Source of the DNA: Crossaster papposus
Lineage: Eukaryota > Echinodermata > Asteroidea > Velatida > Solasteridae
Length of the DNA: 64,000 nucleotides
Direction: 5' to 3'
Assembly: GCA_037893245.1 (NCBI GenBank)
Contig: JBAIAA010000347.1
Span: forward strand, 248,001 to 312,000
Positions within the stretch are counted from its first letter, which is position 1. Every line of letters starts with the position of its first letter. This document shows, one piece after another, positions 33,541-45,583 of the stretch. The position numbers and the translations under genes are program-made. The notes beneath the pieces are model-generated. The model made no database searches. It worked only from the letters and a program-made list of their open reading frames with translations, and had not been told where the DNA came from.

Positions 33541-33559
33541 TGTTCATTTTTGGTTTGGA

Positions 33560-34774
33560 GAGAGGGATGGCACTATCACATTTATTACTCTGTGACCTGT
33601 GTGGCTTAAACAAATGAATTTTAAGCATGACTTAGTCTTTGCCGGTTATGTCCGATTGAAATGTAGGTGGGCGGACATAAGAGATTGAGTGACTATGATA
33701 ACAAAAACTACTTTATTTATTAAAACAGTTAGACATCAAGGCCCACTGCTCTGGAATAAAATCACCCCAGTACCTTAGTTTAGAAATATAAACGGTTATA
33801 AAAAGTTTCTTAAGAATATTCTTATTTCCTGTGAAATATAATTTATTTATCCCGTAGCACGTAGTACATATATTTCATGTCTATTATATTATTGTACGTA
33901 TTGCATTGAGTTTTAAACATTCTTGTTTTTTAAATCTGGACTTCAGCTGTACTTACAGCCAGTTATTTGTTGCACGCAGTAATGACCGGGTCCTCCGTTA
34001 TACCCTAAGTATTAACTGGTAATAGACCCCAGTTGTCAATACTCGGACTTGCAAACGTCAGGAAAGGTATTCACAAATCTCCAAAGTGTTTGGCTGTCAA
34101 AAGTGTTCAGACACGCATTAAATTAAAGACTATTATTACCAAAACAAGACTATTTAAAAACACGTTAAAAAACATTTTGTAGGGTTTAGTTAACAAACTA
34201 AATCACACTTGACTACAAAGACACGCCACTCAAATGAAAGATTGTCCCCTTTAATTTAACACTATGTTCGATGGTATGATGCTTGTAGTTTAGAACATAT
34301 AAATTTCCACTTTTCAACAGCGTCCATCTTTTCATGGAATTGCGCTGGCCAATAAAAACAAACTAAAAAGGACGGTGTCCTATCCACACGGTATTATATA
34401 CTAACCCGTGTACCGGTTTGCGATTTGTTGTCAGTTGCTGGGTGTGCGTGAATGTATATTCATATGTGACAGGATTTGTTTAATGTTTTATTAGCTAGCT
34501 ATTACACCTGTGCTTAAACCATGGAGGAATAAGAGCAGATTCCTCCATGCTTAAACCTACAATGGTATTTTTAATGCTATACCTTATACGCTCTTATTTT
34601 CTTACTTTTGACTCATGATTGCTGAATATAGTTCATTAGTTAGACAACATGGCAACACATTATCCTGGTACTTAACTTCTGTGACTCTTGGCTTATCTAG
34701 CGACATTACCATTTTGATGCACATGCAGTACACATGAGCAGTCACACAGTGGGTTCCTCTCATGCAGTCGTATA
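33560..34774. other. No gene seen
   Basis: AT-rich sequence inside the large Harbinger-bounded region. Only a short word shared with the SINE-like copy at 32020 (GCGTGAATGTATATTCAT, at 34445) was found. Confidence 0.4.
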
Positions 34775-35734
34775 CACACACAGAATGAATGGTAAAAAAA
34801 AATCCGGTAAAAAAAGTTCGGTAAAATAATACACAATTTATGTAAAATGTTGCCAAAAGAAAATACACAACTATTATGTAAGTTTAAATTGACTTGTTTT
34901 AAATGTAATTTCGTTTTTTACAAGAGTTGTGTAACCTTGGTCAAGATTGTACATTGGCAACGTAAGTTTTACAAAACAAATACGTAAGACGTTATGCGTT
35001 GTGTAAATATTACTGGATGAAGGGGTACAAATCACACGTGCTTGCGATTTACACAACATACATGTACAATGTTAATGTTGGAAAAATGTTAATTCATTAC
35101 ACATCAACTGACCAATCAGAACTCACGAAATTTGTGTTCACAAAAGTCATGTTAAGTTGTGGCGTTTTGTCTAAAAACGCACTTTTCTGACCGAAATATG
35201 TAATTATTCTAACGAATCAATGATAACATTTTGATTTGTGCAAACATAAGTAAAACACAAATTGTATATGAAATCTCTTTTTTGTATTTTAACACGAATT
35301 ATTAGTGGTGAAACCGTGACTTCATCATGGCGGGAATAAGCGTAATATAAATTCGAACCACGACACGTTGTTAGTATGTAGAGTAGCCTGTAGTCATTGA
35401 ATGTAGTGTTATACATGTAGTAGTGTAGTAGTTAGGTTTATCGTATAGCATTCAGGCTTATCGTATAGTATTTGTACATTCTACTGAATCTAAAGTCGAA
35501 GTGTCTGATTTTTTTGTTTACCATTTTTAGTTTGTACAATTTTACCTAATTGTTTTTACCAAGATATTAGGTAACTTTAATTACCTATTTTCCAAGTAAA
35601 ATTGTACCCAACTTCTATGCAAAACCTTACCTAACACCTGTTGTGTAAAGTTTTACATAACTATTAGCAGGTTCGTATAGCACATTGCAATTATGTAAAA
35701 TTTTACACAACCTGTGTATTTTTTTCTGTGTGTG
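34775..35734. mobile_element. CACT/CACA-ended element 2 (GTAAAATTTTACA arrays, promoter-like core)
   Basis: The ends are CACACACAGAA and TTCTGTGTGTG with TA on both sides (34773-34774, 35735-35736). The flanks are filled with TTATGTAAAA, GTTGTGTAA and TAAAATTTTACACAAC words. The core (about 35108-35482) is nearly the same as that of element 3 at 47862-48209, although the ends and flank motifs have nothing in common. No transposase gene. Confidence 0.75.
35112..35351 (+). promoter_or_regulatory. Promoter-like core of element 2
   Basis: CCAAT at 35112-35116 (GACCAATCAGAACTCACGAA), ATATGTAATTATTCTAACGA in the middle, ACCGTGACTTCATCATGG before the box, and TATAAA at 35346-35351. The order and spacing match the other three cores. 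Confidence 0.5.
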
Positions 35735-35864
35735 TATTGTTTTGGATAGCCAAGGTCTTAACCTGATTATAAAGTTGTCCTCATTGAAGATTTTGGCTAC
35801 CTATGCCAACTGTTTTGTTTAATATATATTCCGAGTGAATAAATATGCCCGAAAAGAACATTTT

Positions 35865-36020
35865 GCTGACGCACATGAAAAGAACAATGGCAACTCAGCT
35901 ACATTAAAGAACTGTTAATAACAACAGTTCTCAACCAACTCGCCAAATATCTTAGTTGGTAAGAAAGGCGAGCTATGGATCAAAAGGTCTGCGGTTCGAA
36001 TCCGGCTATTGTTAACGGGT
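35865..36020 (+). repeat. tRNA-derived SINE-like copy
   Basis: TCTTAGTTGGTAAG resembles a pol III A-box and GCGGTTCGAATCCGG is a good B-box, about 45 bp apart on the plus strand. The acceptor stem does not pair, so this is not a working tRNA gene. Upstream text matches 32030-32130. Confidence 0.6.
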
Positions 36021-37454
36021 TTTTGTGAGTTATTTTAGAACACTGTGTACTGTACAGGGCTGACTGGCTACCCATGTGAAGTCTAATCAGCTCCACAGGC
36101 AGCGATGTATATTTGCACTCTTTAGCCCCATTGTGTTCAAATCTTCACAGGGTATACATGTATAGCATTTGTGGAATCACCTAAAGTGCCCACAATCAAA
36201 ATTTGGGGTTTATTTGTTTATGCAAGCTAAAAAAGAGAAGTTTTGCCAACGTTTTCTTAACTAATACAAAGGAATGTCCACAGTACTTTGGAACGTATAA
36301 GACATGGGTTGGGGGATGTCTGTGTCAGTGTGTGCATTTTAACTCGGCTGCACATTTCGTTGAATGTAAATTGATATTTCAAAGCTTGGGTCGCCGGGTC
36401 AAGGGAAGTCGATGGTGGTAAACATGTTACCACTTCCCGCGCGCGTACGAATATCCCTGTATATATTGTTCTTGTCAGTTTCTGTAAAATGTACACCGAT
36501 CTACATGTATTATGAGGTCGTTGCCTTTCAGTATACAGCAGTATACTTTACCCGGAAAAGTTTTGGGTTTTTTGACAGATACTTCGAAACATGTATAATT
36601 ATCTGCGTTTGGGGCGTCATATACAAAATGCACATCGTTATATTCTATTCTATACCCTAACACTACAGGTACACACATTCCTGGGCTTAGAGAGGCAATT
36701 TCAGTACGTCTCTTACCCAAGGGCACCGTACACTATGTTGCTCATGGCAGGGTTCGAACCCACACACCAAACACCGTACATGTACAGATCTTTAATTATG
36801 TTCTTAAATTATAGATACATAAAAAGTTCCAGTATGAGCACTGATTACATTTGCATTGTAATATGGCCACTATGATTTTTTTTGTGCGACTGGTCGTGAA
36901 TATATTCACGACTAGTCGTCAATTTAAATATTTTCCCAGTAACTTGAACTTAGGGTTCAACAGTAAGTGTGCACATTATGGGATTATTTGCCGCGTATGT
37001 GATGTGACGCGCGGGTGCTCAACGAATTTTGTGTTGTAACCTATGGTTGTAATAACTAACAGGCATACTATGTATGCCTGTTAGTTACTACATTACATTA
37101 TGTATGCCTATCCATATCCACATAGGCCTACTATCATTATACAGTATACTACTGGGCTTTGTTTTGTATTCTAGTGCATTTATTACTACATTTCCATTGC
37201 CGGTCTCGGTCGGTCTCGGCACCGAGACCCGAGACCAGACATCCGAGACCAAGACCGAGTCATTAAGATTCGAGACCAAGACCGGCTAGTCTAGACCGAG
37301 ACCAGGCCCCGAGACCGGTCTCGAGACTGAGACCGGTCTCGAGTACTACATCACTGATTCAGACAGTGGGTAGGGATTCCCACCCTGTAGATTTAACAAA
37401 AGCATGTGAGGTATATAGGGGCCTACTACAGCACCAGCATTTTGTAGGGATGCA
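36021..37454. other. Intergenic; palindromes and GAGACC repeat
   Basis: No gene seen. Perfect or near-perfect hairpins occur at 36886-36919 (GACTGGTCGTGAA/TTCACGACTAGTC) and 37053-37087 (16-bp arms TAACTAACAGGCATAC). 37195-37345 is a GAGACC/GGTCTC microsatellite. GGCAGGGTTCGAACCCACAC near 36750 is a B-box-like SINE remnant on the minus strand. Confidence 0.6.
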
Positions 37455-37990
37455 CAAAAATGAAATTTCCTAATAATTGGTATTCTGCACTAATCGACCC
37501 TTGGCTCTAATTCCCGTCCTAATTATAACAATTTATGAAACCAAATACCATATTCCTGTCCCTCGGTACCCAAAATAATGTAAATCAGCCAGAGAACACC
37601 GATCAAACGTGCATATGTTTGAAAAACTGCCTGTAGAAACTCATCCCGTGGTGAAAAAGAAAAAGTCCAATGGTTAAGGAGATATTGTCAAAAGAAGTGA
37701 ATAATTATTTACAAATTTCTATTCATTTCGATATTTTGACATGCTGTGTATGATTTATTAAAAAAGAAATTGCAAAATTATTAACATCATAGTATTTAGG
37801 AGGTAAAATAAACTATTTCTTGTGAAAAACTGAAATTTGCACTTAATGACCTTTGACCTTAATTACTGACCTAATTAGGCAATTTTGAGAAACACAAACA
37901 GGATATTCATATTCAGCACAAAATTATCTTTCAGAATCACCTATTTGTTTGCTTTTCCCCAAAAATGCCTCATGCAACTTAAATAGGCAC
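37455..37990. repeat. Long inverted repeat, right arm
   Basis: Opposite-orientation partner of 32990-33540. It is followed by CGGTA/CCGTTACTGATA-rich DNA of the kind found next to the Harbinger ends, so the two arms plus their outer flanks form a 5.5-kb foldback. Confidence 0.85.
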
Positions 37991-38050
37991 ATTTCTGGAT
38001 TTTTTGCCTAGACTACACGCTATCAGCTCGGTATTGGATCTGTTTTGCCG

Positions 38051-38292
38051 TTTATAAGCCGTTACTGATACGGCAAGGTTTGATATCAGCGTACCAGTAC
38101 CGGATCACGAACGATTGGATAGCGTTCTGATACAGGTTCTGATACAGAGCCGATACCGCACTTCACCTTACCTTCCCCGTTCGCTCCGTTCCTTACAACG
38201 TCGTAAACTTATTACTACCGTGTATCTACCGCCTATCACGCACTAATCACGACCGTTCTCCGAACAATCCGTGCATGACACACATGTAGTAT
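38051..38292. repeat. 240-bp block flanking the Gypsy element, left copy
   Basis: The block from GCCGTTTATAAGCCGTTACT to GACACACATGTAGTATA recurs directly after the 3' LTR at 45338-45583. A usual LTR element makes only 4-6 bp target duplications. TATAA borders both LTRs (38290-38294 and 45333-45337) and may be the true target duplication. Confidence 0.85.
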
Positions 38293-38294
38293 AA

Positions 38295-38889
38295 TGTAAT
38301 GAAATTAGCCCCTCACTATTACTTTTCCCCTACTTTATTCTTTTGGTTTAGCCATCCCTTGCCCATCACCCCATGAGCTGTCTGTAGCAGTCAAGCCAGG
38401 CATGCATTATTATTTTCATAATCTGGTATAATCCTATTGTAATCCCCCATGTTGTTGGGACTTTGTATTACTTTTGGGAGTTGAGTTTGCTGGGTGCTGC
38501 GCGGGGGTGAGGTTGTGTGTTTTGCCTGGGCGTGGCAGGAGAAAACGTAACGTAAGTTGGATTTCAATCTCCCCCTGGGTTGGGAGTAGAGTAATGGTAC
38601 TTCAATGTACCATAAGCTACTCCCAAACTTATCGACCATCACCGAGCCCCTGTCTTTCTTATTTGTTATGATTATTTATTTAAGTTCTCTTGTTAATTTA
38701 ATGTCATTAAATTAACTTATACAAATAATAACTAGTAGTAGGTAAATATTAGGGCCTAAGTAAATAATAAGTAAGTAATAATAAGTAGGTAATAATAAGT
38801 AGGTATAATAAGTAAACGATAAATCTGATTGTGGCCTAACGGTACATCTATTTTTCTCGCTTTTATCTCGCTGCGGCCCCAGACCACGC
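38295..38889 (+). repeat. 5' LTR of Ty3/Gypsy element
   Basis: 595 bp beginning TGTAATGAAATTAGCCCC and ending at GACCACGC. It differs from the 3' LTR by about eight substitutions that I count and no indels, so roughly 1.3% divergence. A downstream ATTGGTGGCAGCGGTGGGAT (38894-38913) is the likely primer binding region. The four bases GACA after 38889 might also belong to the LTR, in which case the 3' LTR lacks them. Confidence 0.9.
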
Positions 38890-39136
38890 GACAATTGGTG
38901 GCAGCGGTGGGATTAAACTTCAGGGAAAAATAAAGGCCCAATTATTTATCTTGGCCCAAATTAAGTATACAAATCATAATGGTAATTTTAAGGTAAGGTG
39001 TAGCTAGGTATCGTTTAATTGACTGGTGTTGGGGAGAAGATTGACTCCGACTTAGTTATTGTGCAGCCACTTGTTACCAGTAGTTGTTGGAGAATTTTGC
39101 CAGTACTAAATTGCACTTACTAACAAGCCCAACAAA

Positions 39137-40267
39137 ATGGACGATCAAGCTAATGGCGAATATTTAAAATTAAGGCAGTCAATCCAAGCTCTAGAAGCTG
39201 AGATTGACGATGCTTATGAAAAGCACGTAGGTAACTCGGTGATGGTCGAAGGGGGTGGTCCAGACTCAACAAAGGTTTTCCCTGTTAGGCAGTCCTCAAC
39301 CACAGCACTAAAGGCAGACTCCACTTATGGGGGGCCAATACGGGCCACTTATGTACCTAGTACATTTGATGGCAGCGTGACAAATGCAGGTAACGATACC
39401 GTGCCGAGTCAGCAGGGTTTGTTACAAGCAGGTCCGATTAGACACAGGAAAGTAGCGTTTGATGGAAATGTATATTGTTTTGCAGGTACAGGTAGTCGTT
39501 CGCGACCGCTTTGTACTTCTACACCAAAATGCAGTCAGACAAATCCTTTCGCTGCTGAATCATTAGACTGTTCTGTGGCTAATGATGGACCTATTTACAG
39601 TCTTTTACATTCACTAGGTGTTTCCACACCTGTATAAAATGAAAAAAATCCATTCACGCCTCCTCCATCTTATCATTCTAGAGCTGATCAGACGTGTACT
39701 GCCTCAGGTAGTACCCTAAATAGTTCATTACGAGAATTTAGGCCTGTGGTCATGCCCGAGTCATTTAATGGGGTATCACTTACCTTTGAAGATTGGTTGA
39801 CAAATTTTGAAATATGTTGTGAAATAAATGGTTGGTCAGAGCATCAAAAGTGTTCATTTTTAGCTGTCAAGTTAAGAGGAGCTGCTCTGCATGTATACAC
39901 CGACTTACCTGTGGACAAACGTAACCAATATACAAGTGTGGTACAGTCATTAAGGAACAGGTTTGACCGGTCTCATCAAACCGACCTTTATAAGGTCCAG
40001 CTGCGAGCAAGGGTGCGAAAGTCAGGTGAAAGTCTATCTGAGTTGGCCAGTGCCATACGTAGGTTAACTAATCGGGCTTATCCTGGAATATCAGTTGAGG
40101 TTCTTGGCCAGAGGAAGTTGGAAAGACCCAGAGTAGAGATGGTGAAGGACGGTCTCTGTTTGTTCAAGGTCGAGTGTACAGTCAGGATGTTCGATTTCTG
40201 GTTGACACTGGGTCATCGCATTCAATTTTACATTTGGATGTGTGGGAAACATTTCCAGATGAGGTGA
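39137..40267 (+). pseudogene. Gag, with one stop and a 3' deletion
   Basis: Gag forms the retroelement particle. The frame opens at ATG 39137 and is broken by a TAA at 39635-39637, then stays open to 40267. The capsid region after 39746 shows FEDWLTNFEICCEINGWSE, LRGAALHVY and SLSELASAIRRLTNRAYP, typical of Gypsy retrotransposon gag. Beyond about 40110 the match ends abruptly, and the zinc-knuckle (CCHC) region expected before protease is missing, which points to an internal deletion that brought protease close. The tail (VECTVRMFDF...) is out-of-frame protease DNA. Confidence 0.8.
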
Positions 40268-43200
40268 AAAAGGAAATCCGACAGACCACAAGATCACTTG
40301 TCACTGTAGATGGAAGTCAGCTTGACGTTGTTGGTGAGGCGAATATAACCCTCCACTTAGGTAAACTTAGAGTCAAGATGAATGTCATCATCGCAAATGT
40401 AACTCAGGCCGGAATTCTTGGGTTTGACTTCTTTGAGAAGTTTAATGCCACACTTGATTTTTCTCGAGGGAAATTAGTTGTAGATAATTGTGAGATTACC
40501 TTGAATAGAGAAGGTAATCTCCCTATGTGTTGTCGTGTTAGTATAGCAGAAACAACTACCGTTCCTGCTCGTTCTGAAGTTATCTTGCCTGGTAAAGTTC
40601 GTATTAGGGGTAAGTTGCCTTACAATGGTGTTGTTGAGGCAACTTCCCAATATCAAAGGCATTCTCCAGGTATTTTTGTGGGCAGAACCTTGGTTAACCC
40701 CCCAAAATAAATTGTACCAATAAGAGTTATTAACCCAACTGCCTCAGATTTAGTTTTGTACAGGGGTACTAACGTTGCCATGGTGCAGCAGGCGAGTGAA
40801 GTGACATCGGCGTTTGCTGAAGACACATCTTGTTCACCTGCTGCGCTGGATCGTCCCCTACAAGACTTACTTGGGAGGAGTTCAGATGGGTTGAGGGAAG
40901 ACCAAAAGGAATCTCTCCATCGGTTGTTGATGAAACATCAAGTGGCATTCATGGCTCCTGATGGCAGACTTGGAAGGACTGACAAATTCTTTCATCGCAT
41001 CAACACCAATGATGCTACACCAATCAAACAGCATGCTCGACGAACACCAATTCATCAGAGGGTCGAAGTACAGCGTCAGCTAGACGAAATGCGTGAGCAG
41101 GGGCTAGTCCAACCATCTTGTAGTCCCTGGGCCTCTCCAGTTGTTTTGGTTAGAAAAAAAGACGATAGCTTGAGGTTTTGCATAGACTATAGACGTCTCA
41201 ATCAGGTGACTAAGAAAGACGCATATCCCCTGCCTCGGATTGACGACAGCCTAGATGCTTTAGCCGGTTTCTGCTGGTTTTCTACTCTCGATCTAGCATC
41301 TGGATATTGGCAGACTGAAGTACATCCTAATGACCGTGAGAAAACTGCCTTCACTACCGGTACTGGGTTATACGAGTTCAATGTACTCCCTTTCGGAGTA
41401 TGCAATGCTCCAAGTACCTTCGAGAGGTTGATGGAAGTTGTCTTGCAGGGTCTTCAATGGGAGGTTTGTCTCATCTACTTGGATGACATCATTATCTATT
41501 CCAAGGGGTTTGATGAACATTTAGATCGGCTGTCCAAAGTATTCAGTGCACTCCAAGGAGCAGGTTTAAAGCTGAAGCCCAAGAAATATGTCCTAACTCG
41601 TCAGAAAGTAGTTTATTTGGGCCATGTTGTTTCCTCTGAGGGGATTGCTACAGATCCTGCAAAAACACAGCGAGTCCGGGAATGGCCTACTCCGTGTAAT
41701 CTTACTGATGTCCGCAGTTTTCTTGGCATCTGTTCCTACTATCGGAAGTTCATTGTTGATTTTGCTCATGTTGCTGAACCTCTACATCGACTTACACAGA
41801 AAAACATGAAGTTCCTTTGGACGGATGAGTGTAGTCAGGCATTTGAACATTTAAAATGCAAGCTAACAACGGCTCCAGTGTTGGCCTACCCCGACTTTAC
41901 TCTGCCTTTTTTGTTGGATACAGATGCTAGTGATAAAGGTATAGGTGCCGTCTTGTCCCAAATGCATAACGGAAAAGAACAAGTCATAGCTTATGCCAGT
42001 CGTACCCTCAGCAAAGCAGAACGACGGTATAGCGTCACCAGGAGAGAGTTACTGACTGTAGTTACCTTCGTCCGTTACTTTAAACACTACCTCTAGGGAC
42101 GACGTTTTTTGCTGCGTACTGATCATGGTTCTCTGCGGTGGTTATTTAACTTCAAAGATCTAGAAGGGCAGGTTGCACGTTGGTTAGACATACTTAACAC
42201 CTTTGAATTTGATGTTCAGCATCGACCTGGTACCAAACACCGAAATGCAGATGCACTGTCCAAGTATCCACTGGTGGCAGGGGAGTGTAATGCCGTTTCC
42301 TTGCCGAGCTGGGATCTGGGCAAATTAAGCAAAGCACAGCAAGACGACCCAATCTTGGCACCAATCATCAAGTGGAAGCAGGCTGGGCAACGTCCAGATG
42401 GTACAGCTATTGGTGGCGTAGATCAACGAACCAAGGGTTTCTGGTTCCAATGGGACCAATTGGAGCTTCATCAGGGCTGTTTCTATCGGCGCTGGACAAA
42501 TGATACTGGCATAGGATCTCACCTATTACTGGTTATCCCGGACTCACTTCAAGAACAGATCATGGCAGCAGCTCATGATGGGCCGGGAGGTGGTCATCTT
42601 GGTGTAGCCAAAACAATCCCAAAGGTCAAGAACAAGTATTACTGGATAGGGTGCAGTAAGGATGTCAAGATTTGGGTTAGACAGTGTCCTCAATGTCAGA
42701 GTAGAAAGTCCCCTATTCCCAAACGGCGAGCCAATCTCGTTCAAGTTCCAGTTGGTGCACCGATGGAGAAGTTGGCTATCGATGTCATGGGTCCCTTTCC
42801 AAAGTCAAGTAAAGGAAATCGATATGTTCTAATCGTCTGCGATTATTTTACTAAGTGGACGGAGTCTTTTGCTATGCCCAACCAAGAAGCTGAGACGGTT
42901 GCACGAAAATTGGTTGATGAAGTCATTTGTCGCTTTGGGGTACCATACTCGCTTCATAGTGACCAGGGAACAAATTTTGAATCTGCCCTATTTCAGCAAG
43001 TTTGTCGTTTATTGGGGATCATCAAAACTCGGACAACAGCATACCACCCTCAATCAGATGGTCTTGTAGAGCGCTTCAACAGGACTCTGCGAGCCATGCT
43101 CTCGGCATATGTGAAGGAAGACCAAACAGATTGGGATGATCATTTAGCTCACATTATGATGGCTTACCGTTCAAGTGAACATGCTTCTACCAAAGCAACA

Positions 43201-43878
43201 CCAAACTTTCTCATGTTCGGTCGGGAGATCAACATCCCTCTTGATCTTCTAGCAGGAGAACTTCCAAACCAACCTAAACAAACCAGCGACACTTATGCTT
43301 GGAAGGTACAACACAACCTGAAGGACGCATACCAGAAAGTCCGGGTCCACTCGCAGGCTGCACAAGAACGACAGAAACGACAGTATGACATGAAGAAAAT
43401 GGGCGATCCCTTCCGAAAAGATGAACTTGTCTGGCTCTACACCTTCAGGAAAAAACGTGGTCGGAGTCCCAAACTGCAGACGTTTTGGAAGGGCCCCTAT
43501 AAGATCGTCCAAAAACTGTCTGATGCCAATTATCGCATACAGGGTGTACATGGCGGGCGTTTACAAATAGTACACTTTGACCGTCTCAAGCCGTACCAAC
43601 AACGAGAGACAATGGAGGGAAGAAGCAGTGATGCAGAATCTTCAAAGAACAAGAGTCAATTTGAAGAAGCGGATTCTCCGGATCCAGACGAATCCTTGTC
43701 CCCTATTCCTATGTGGAATAGTCCAGATATTCAGTCGACCACGATGGATGACTTACCTGACCTGGATGCAACTGCTCCCGATACTGTTACTCAACCAGCT
43801 ACTGGACTTGGCAGAGTTCGAGTGCGTAACCCCCCAGCATGGATGAGACAAGGAGATTACGAACTGTATGAACTCTAA
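40174..43878 (+). pseudogene. Pol polyprotein (PR-RT-RNase H-IN), two in-frame stops
   Basis: A single frame broken by TAA at 40708-40710 and TAG at 42094-42096. Protease active site DTGS is at 40204-40215. Reverse transcriptase shows FCIDYRRLNQVTKKDAYPLP and the catalytic YLDD at 41476-41487. RNase H starts with DTDASDKGIG (first Asp 41917-41919) and is split by the TAG inside its C-terminal part (HYL-stop-GRRF, before RTDHGSLRWL). Integrase has the HHCC zinc region (GHLGVAKT, CPQCQSRK) and the catalytic triad Asp 42781, Asp 42961, Glu 43069, a D-35-E spacing. The usual Gypsy domain order is kept. No frameshift is seen, so the only damage in pol is the two nonsense codons. Confidence 0.9.
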
Positions 43879-44199
43879 AGTGGTGGTGGGTGTATCCATT
43901 CCTTCTTTAATGGTTTAATGTACATGTACAATTTAAAACTGGAAAGTAACCAAATTGTGCAGACTGTGGTAAGTTATTGTTACTTGTAATTCCATCTGAC
44001 CTGCATTTGTCAATGTGCATGCATTATTATTTAAATTTTGCGTTTAAACATATATGTACCGGTTCCTGCGATGTGATCAGCAGAAGAGACGTCTATAAAC
44101 AAATTTCGGTACCGAATTATTGTAAATAATAATTGTATTGAAGTATTATAACAGTTAATTACAACTAAGTATAATTGGACCAATTGTTGTACTAAATTG

Positions 44200-44547
44200 C
44201 AGGCCCGTACGCAGGGGGGGGGGGGGGGGGGGGGGGGTGCGACGGGTGCGTACGCACCCCCCCCCCCCCCCCCCCAAATTACTAAAAGGTCCACATTTTC
44301 CGGATAAATAATGGTATTTTGATGTAGAAATAACTGTACTGCAGGCACACGAAACATTTTGGTCCCAATTTTGGTCCCATCAGTACAAATTTTCCCCCCA
44401 AATTACCAAAAGGTCCACATTTTCCGGGGTAACTAATGGTATTTTGATGTAAAAATAACGATACTGGCCAGAAAATTTTTGGTTTCATTTTTGGTCCCAT
44501 CAGTACAAATTCGCACCCCCCCATAAACAATCCTGCGTACGGGCCTG
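44200..44547. mobile_element. Hairpin element with poly-G/poly-C stem and CAGGCCCGTACGCAGG ends
   Basis: The 16-bp inverted ends CAGGCCCGTACGCAGG are exact, with AATTG duplicated on both sides (44195-44199, 44548-44552). Directly inside, a G-run and a C-run face each other (44214-44275). The rest is two direct copies of a unit of about 122 bp (AATTACTAAAAGGTCCACATTTTC...). It lies between integrase and the 3' LTR, so it entered the Gypsy copy. It has no gene. Confidence 0.9.
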
Positions 44548-44737
44548 AATTGTAGGTTAAGTATAATTAACTTTGGGTCTAGAGTGTTATTATAAGTGCT
44601 ATACAAATAATCAATCTTGTTTGTTCAATCTAACAAATTATCTTTTTGTTTTTTTGTTGGTAGCCTGAGCTGGACAGCTACACCAGTGGCTGGTGGAGTG
44701 AAGACGCGAGGACACGTCTTTACGGGGAAGGGGGCTG

Positions 44738-45332
44738 TGTAATGAAATTAGCCCCTCACTATTACTTTCCCCCTACTTTATTCTTTTGGTTTAGCCATCC
44801 CTTGCCCATCACCCCATGAGCTGTCTGTAGCAGTCAAGCCAGGCATGCATTATTATTTGCATAATCTGGTATAATCCTATTGTAATCCCCCATGTTGTTG
44901 GGACTTTGTATTACTTTTGGGAGTTGAGTTTGCTGGGTGCTGTGCTGGGGTAAGGTTGTGTGTTTTGCCTGGGCGTGGCAGGAGAAAACGTAACGTAAGT
45001 TGGATTTCAATCTCCCCCTGGGTTGGGAGTAGAGTAATGGTACTTCAATGTACCATAAGCTACTCCCAAACTTATCGACCATCACCCAGCCCCTGTCTTT
45101 CTTATTTGTTATGATTATTTATTTAAGTTCTCTTGTTAATTTAATGTCATTAAATTAACTTATACAAATAATAACTAGTAGTAGGTAAATATTAGGGCCT
45201 AAGTAAATAATAAGTAAGTAATAATAAGTAGGTAATAATAAGTAGGTATAATAAGTAAACGGTAAATCTGATTGTGGCCTAACGGTACATCTATTTTTCT
45301 CGCTTTTATCTCGCTGCGGCCCCTGACCACGC
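44738..45332 (+). repeat. 3' LTR of Ty3/Gypsy element
   Basis: 595 bp, collinear with 38295-38889, preceded by the polypurine tract ACGGGGAAGGGGGC. Ends at CTGACCACGC, then TATAA. Confidence 0.9.
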
Positions 45333-45337
45333 TATAA

Positions 45338-45583
45338 GCCGTTTATAAGCCGTTACTGATACGGCAAGGTTTGATATCAGCGTACCAGTACCGGATCACG
45401 AACGATTGGATAGCGTTCTGATACAGGTTCTGATACAGAGCCGATACCGCACTTCACCTTACCTTCCCCGTTCGCTCCGTTCCTTACAACGTCGTAAACT
45501 TATTACTACCGTGTATCTACCGCCTATCACGCACTAATCACGACCGTTCTCCGAACAATCCGTGCATGACACACATGTAGTAT
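45338..45583. repeat. 240-bp block flanking the Gypsy element, right copy
   Basis: Essentially the same sequence as 38051-38292. After it the text goes on as AATATGACC..., which is presumably the original continuation of the Harbinger-internal DNA. Confidence 0.85.

Larger units (their letters stand above)
38295..45332 (+). mobile_element. Ty3/Gypsy LTR retrotransposon, defective but recent
   Basis: The order is LTR, gag, protease, reverse transcriptase, RNase H, integrase, a non-coding tail with a hairpin MITE, a polypurine tract (GGGGAAGGGGGC) and LTR. The 7,038-bp body sits inside the Harbinger-bounded region. No envelope gene or chromodomain is seen. Three in-frame stops and a deletion at the gag-pol border make it unable to encode its own proteins, though its LTRs are still close to identical. 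Confidence 0.9.

Noticed and set aside
43577..43846. Second frame overlapping the integrase end
   Set aside because: A shadow frame of pol; no independent domain or start.
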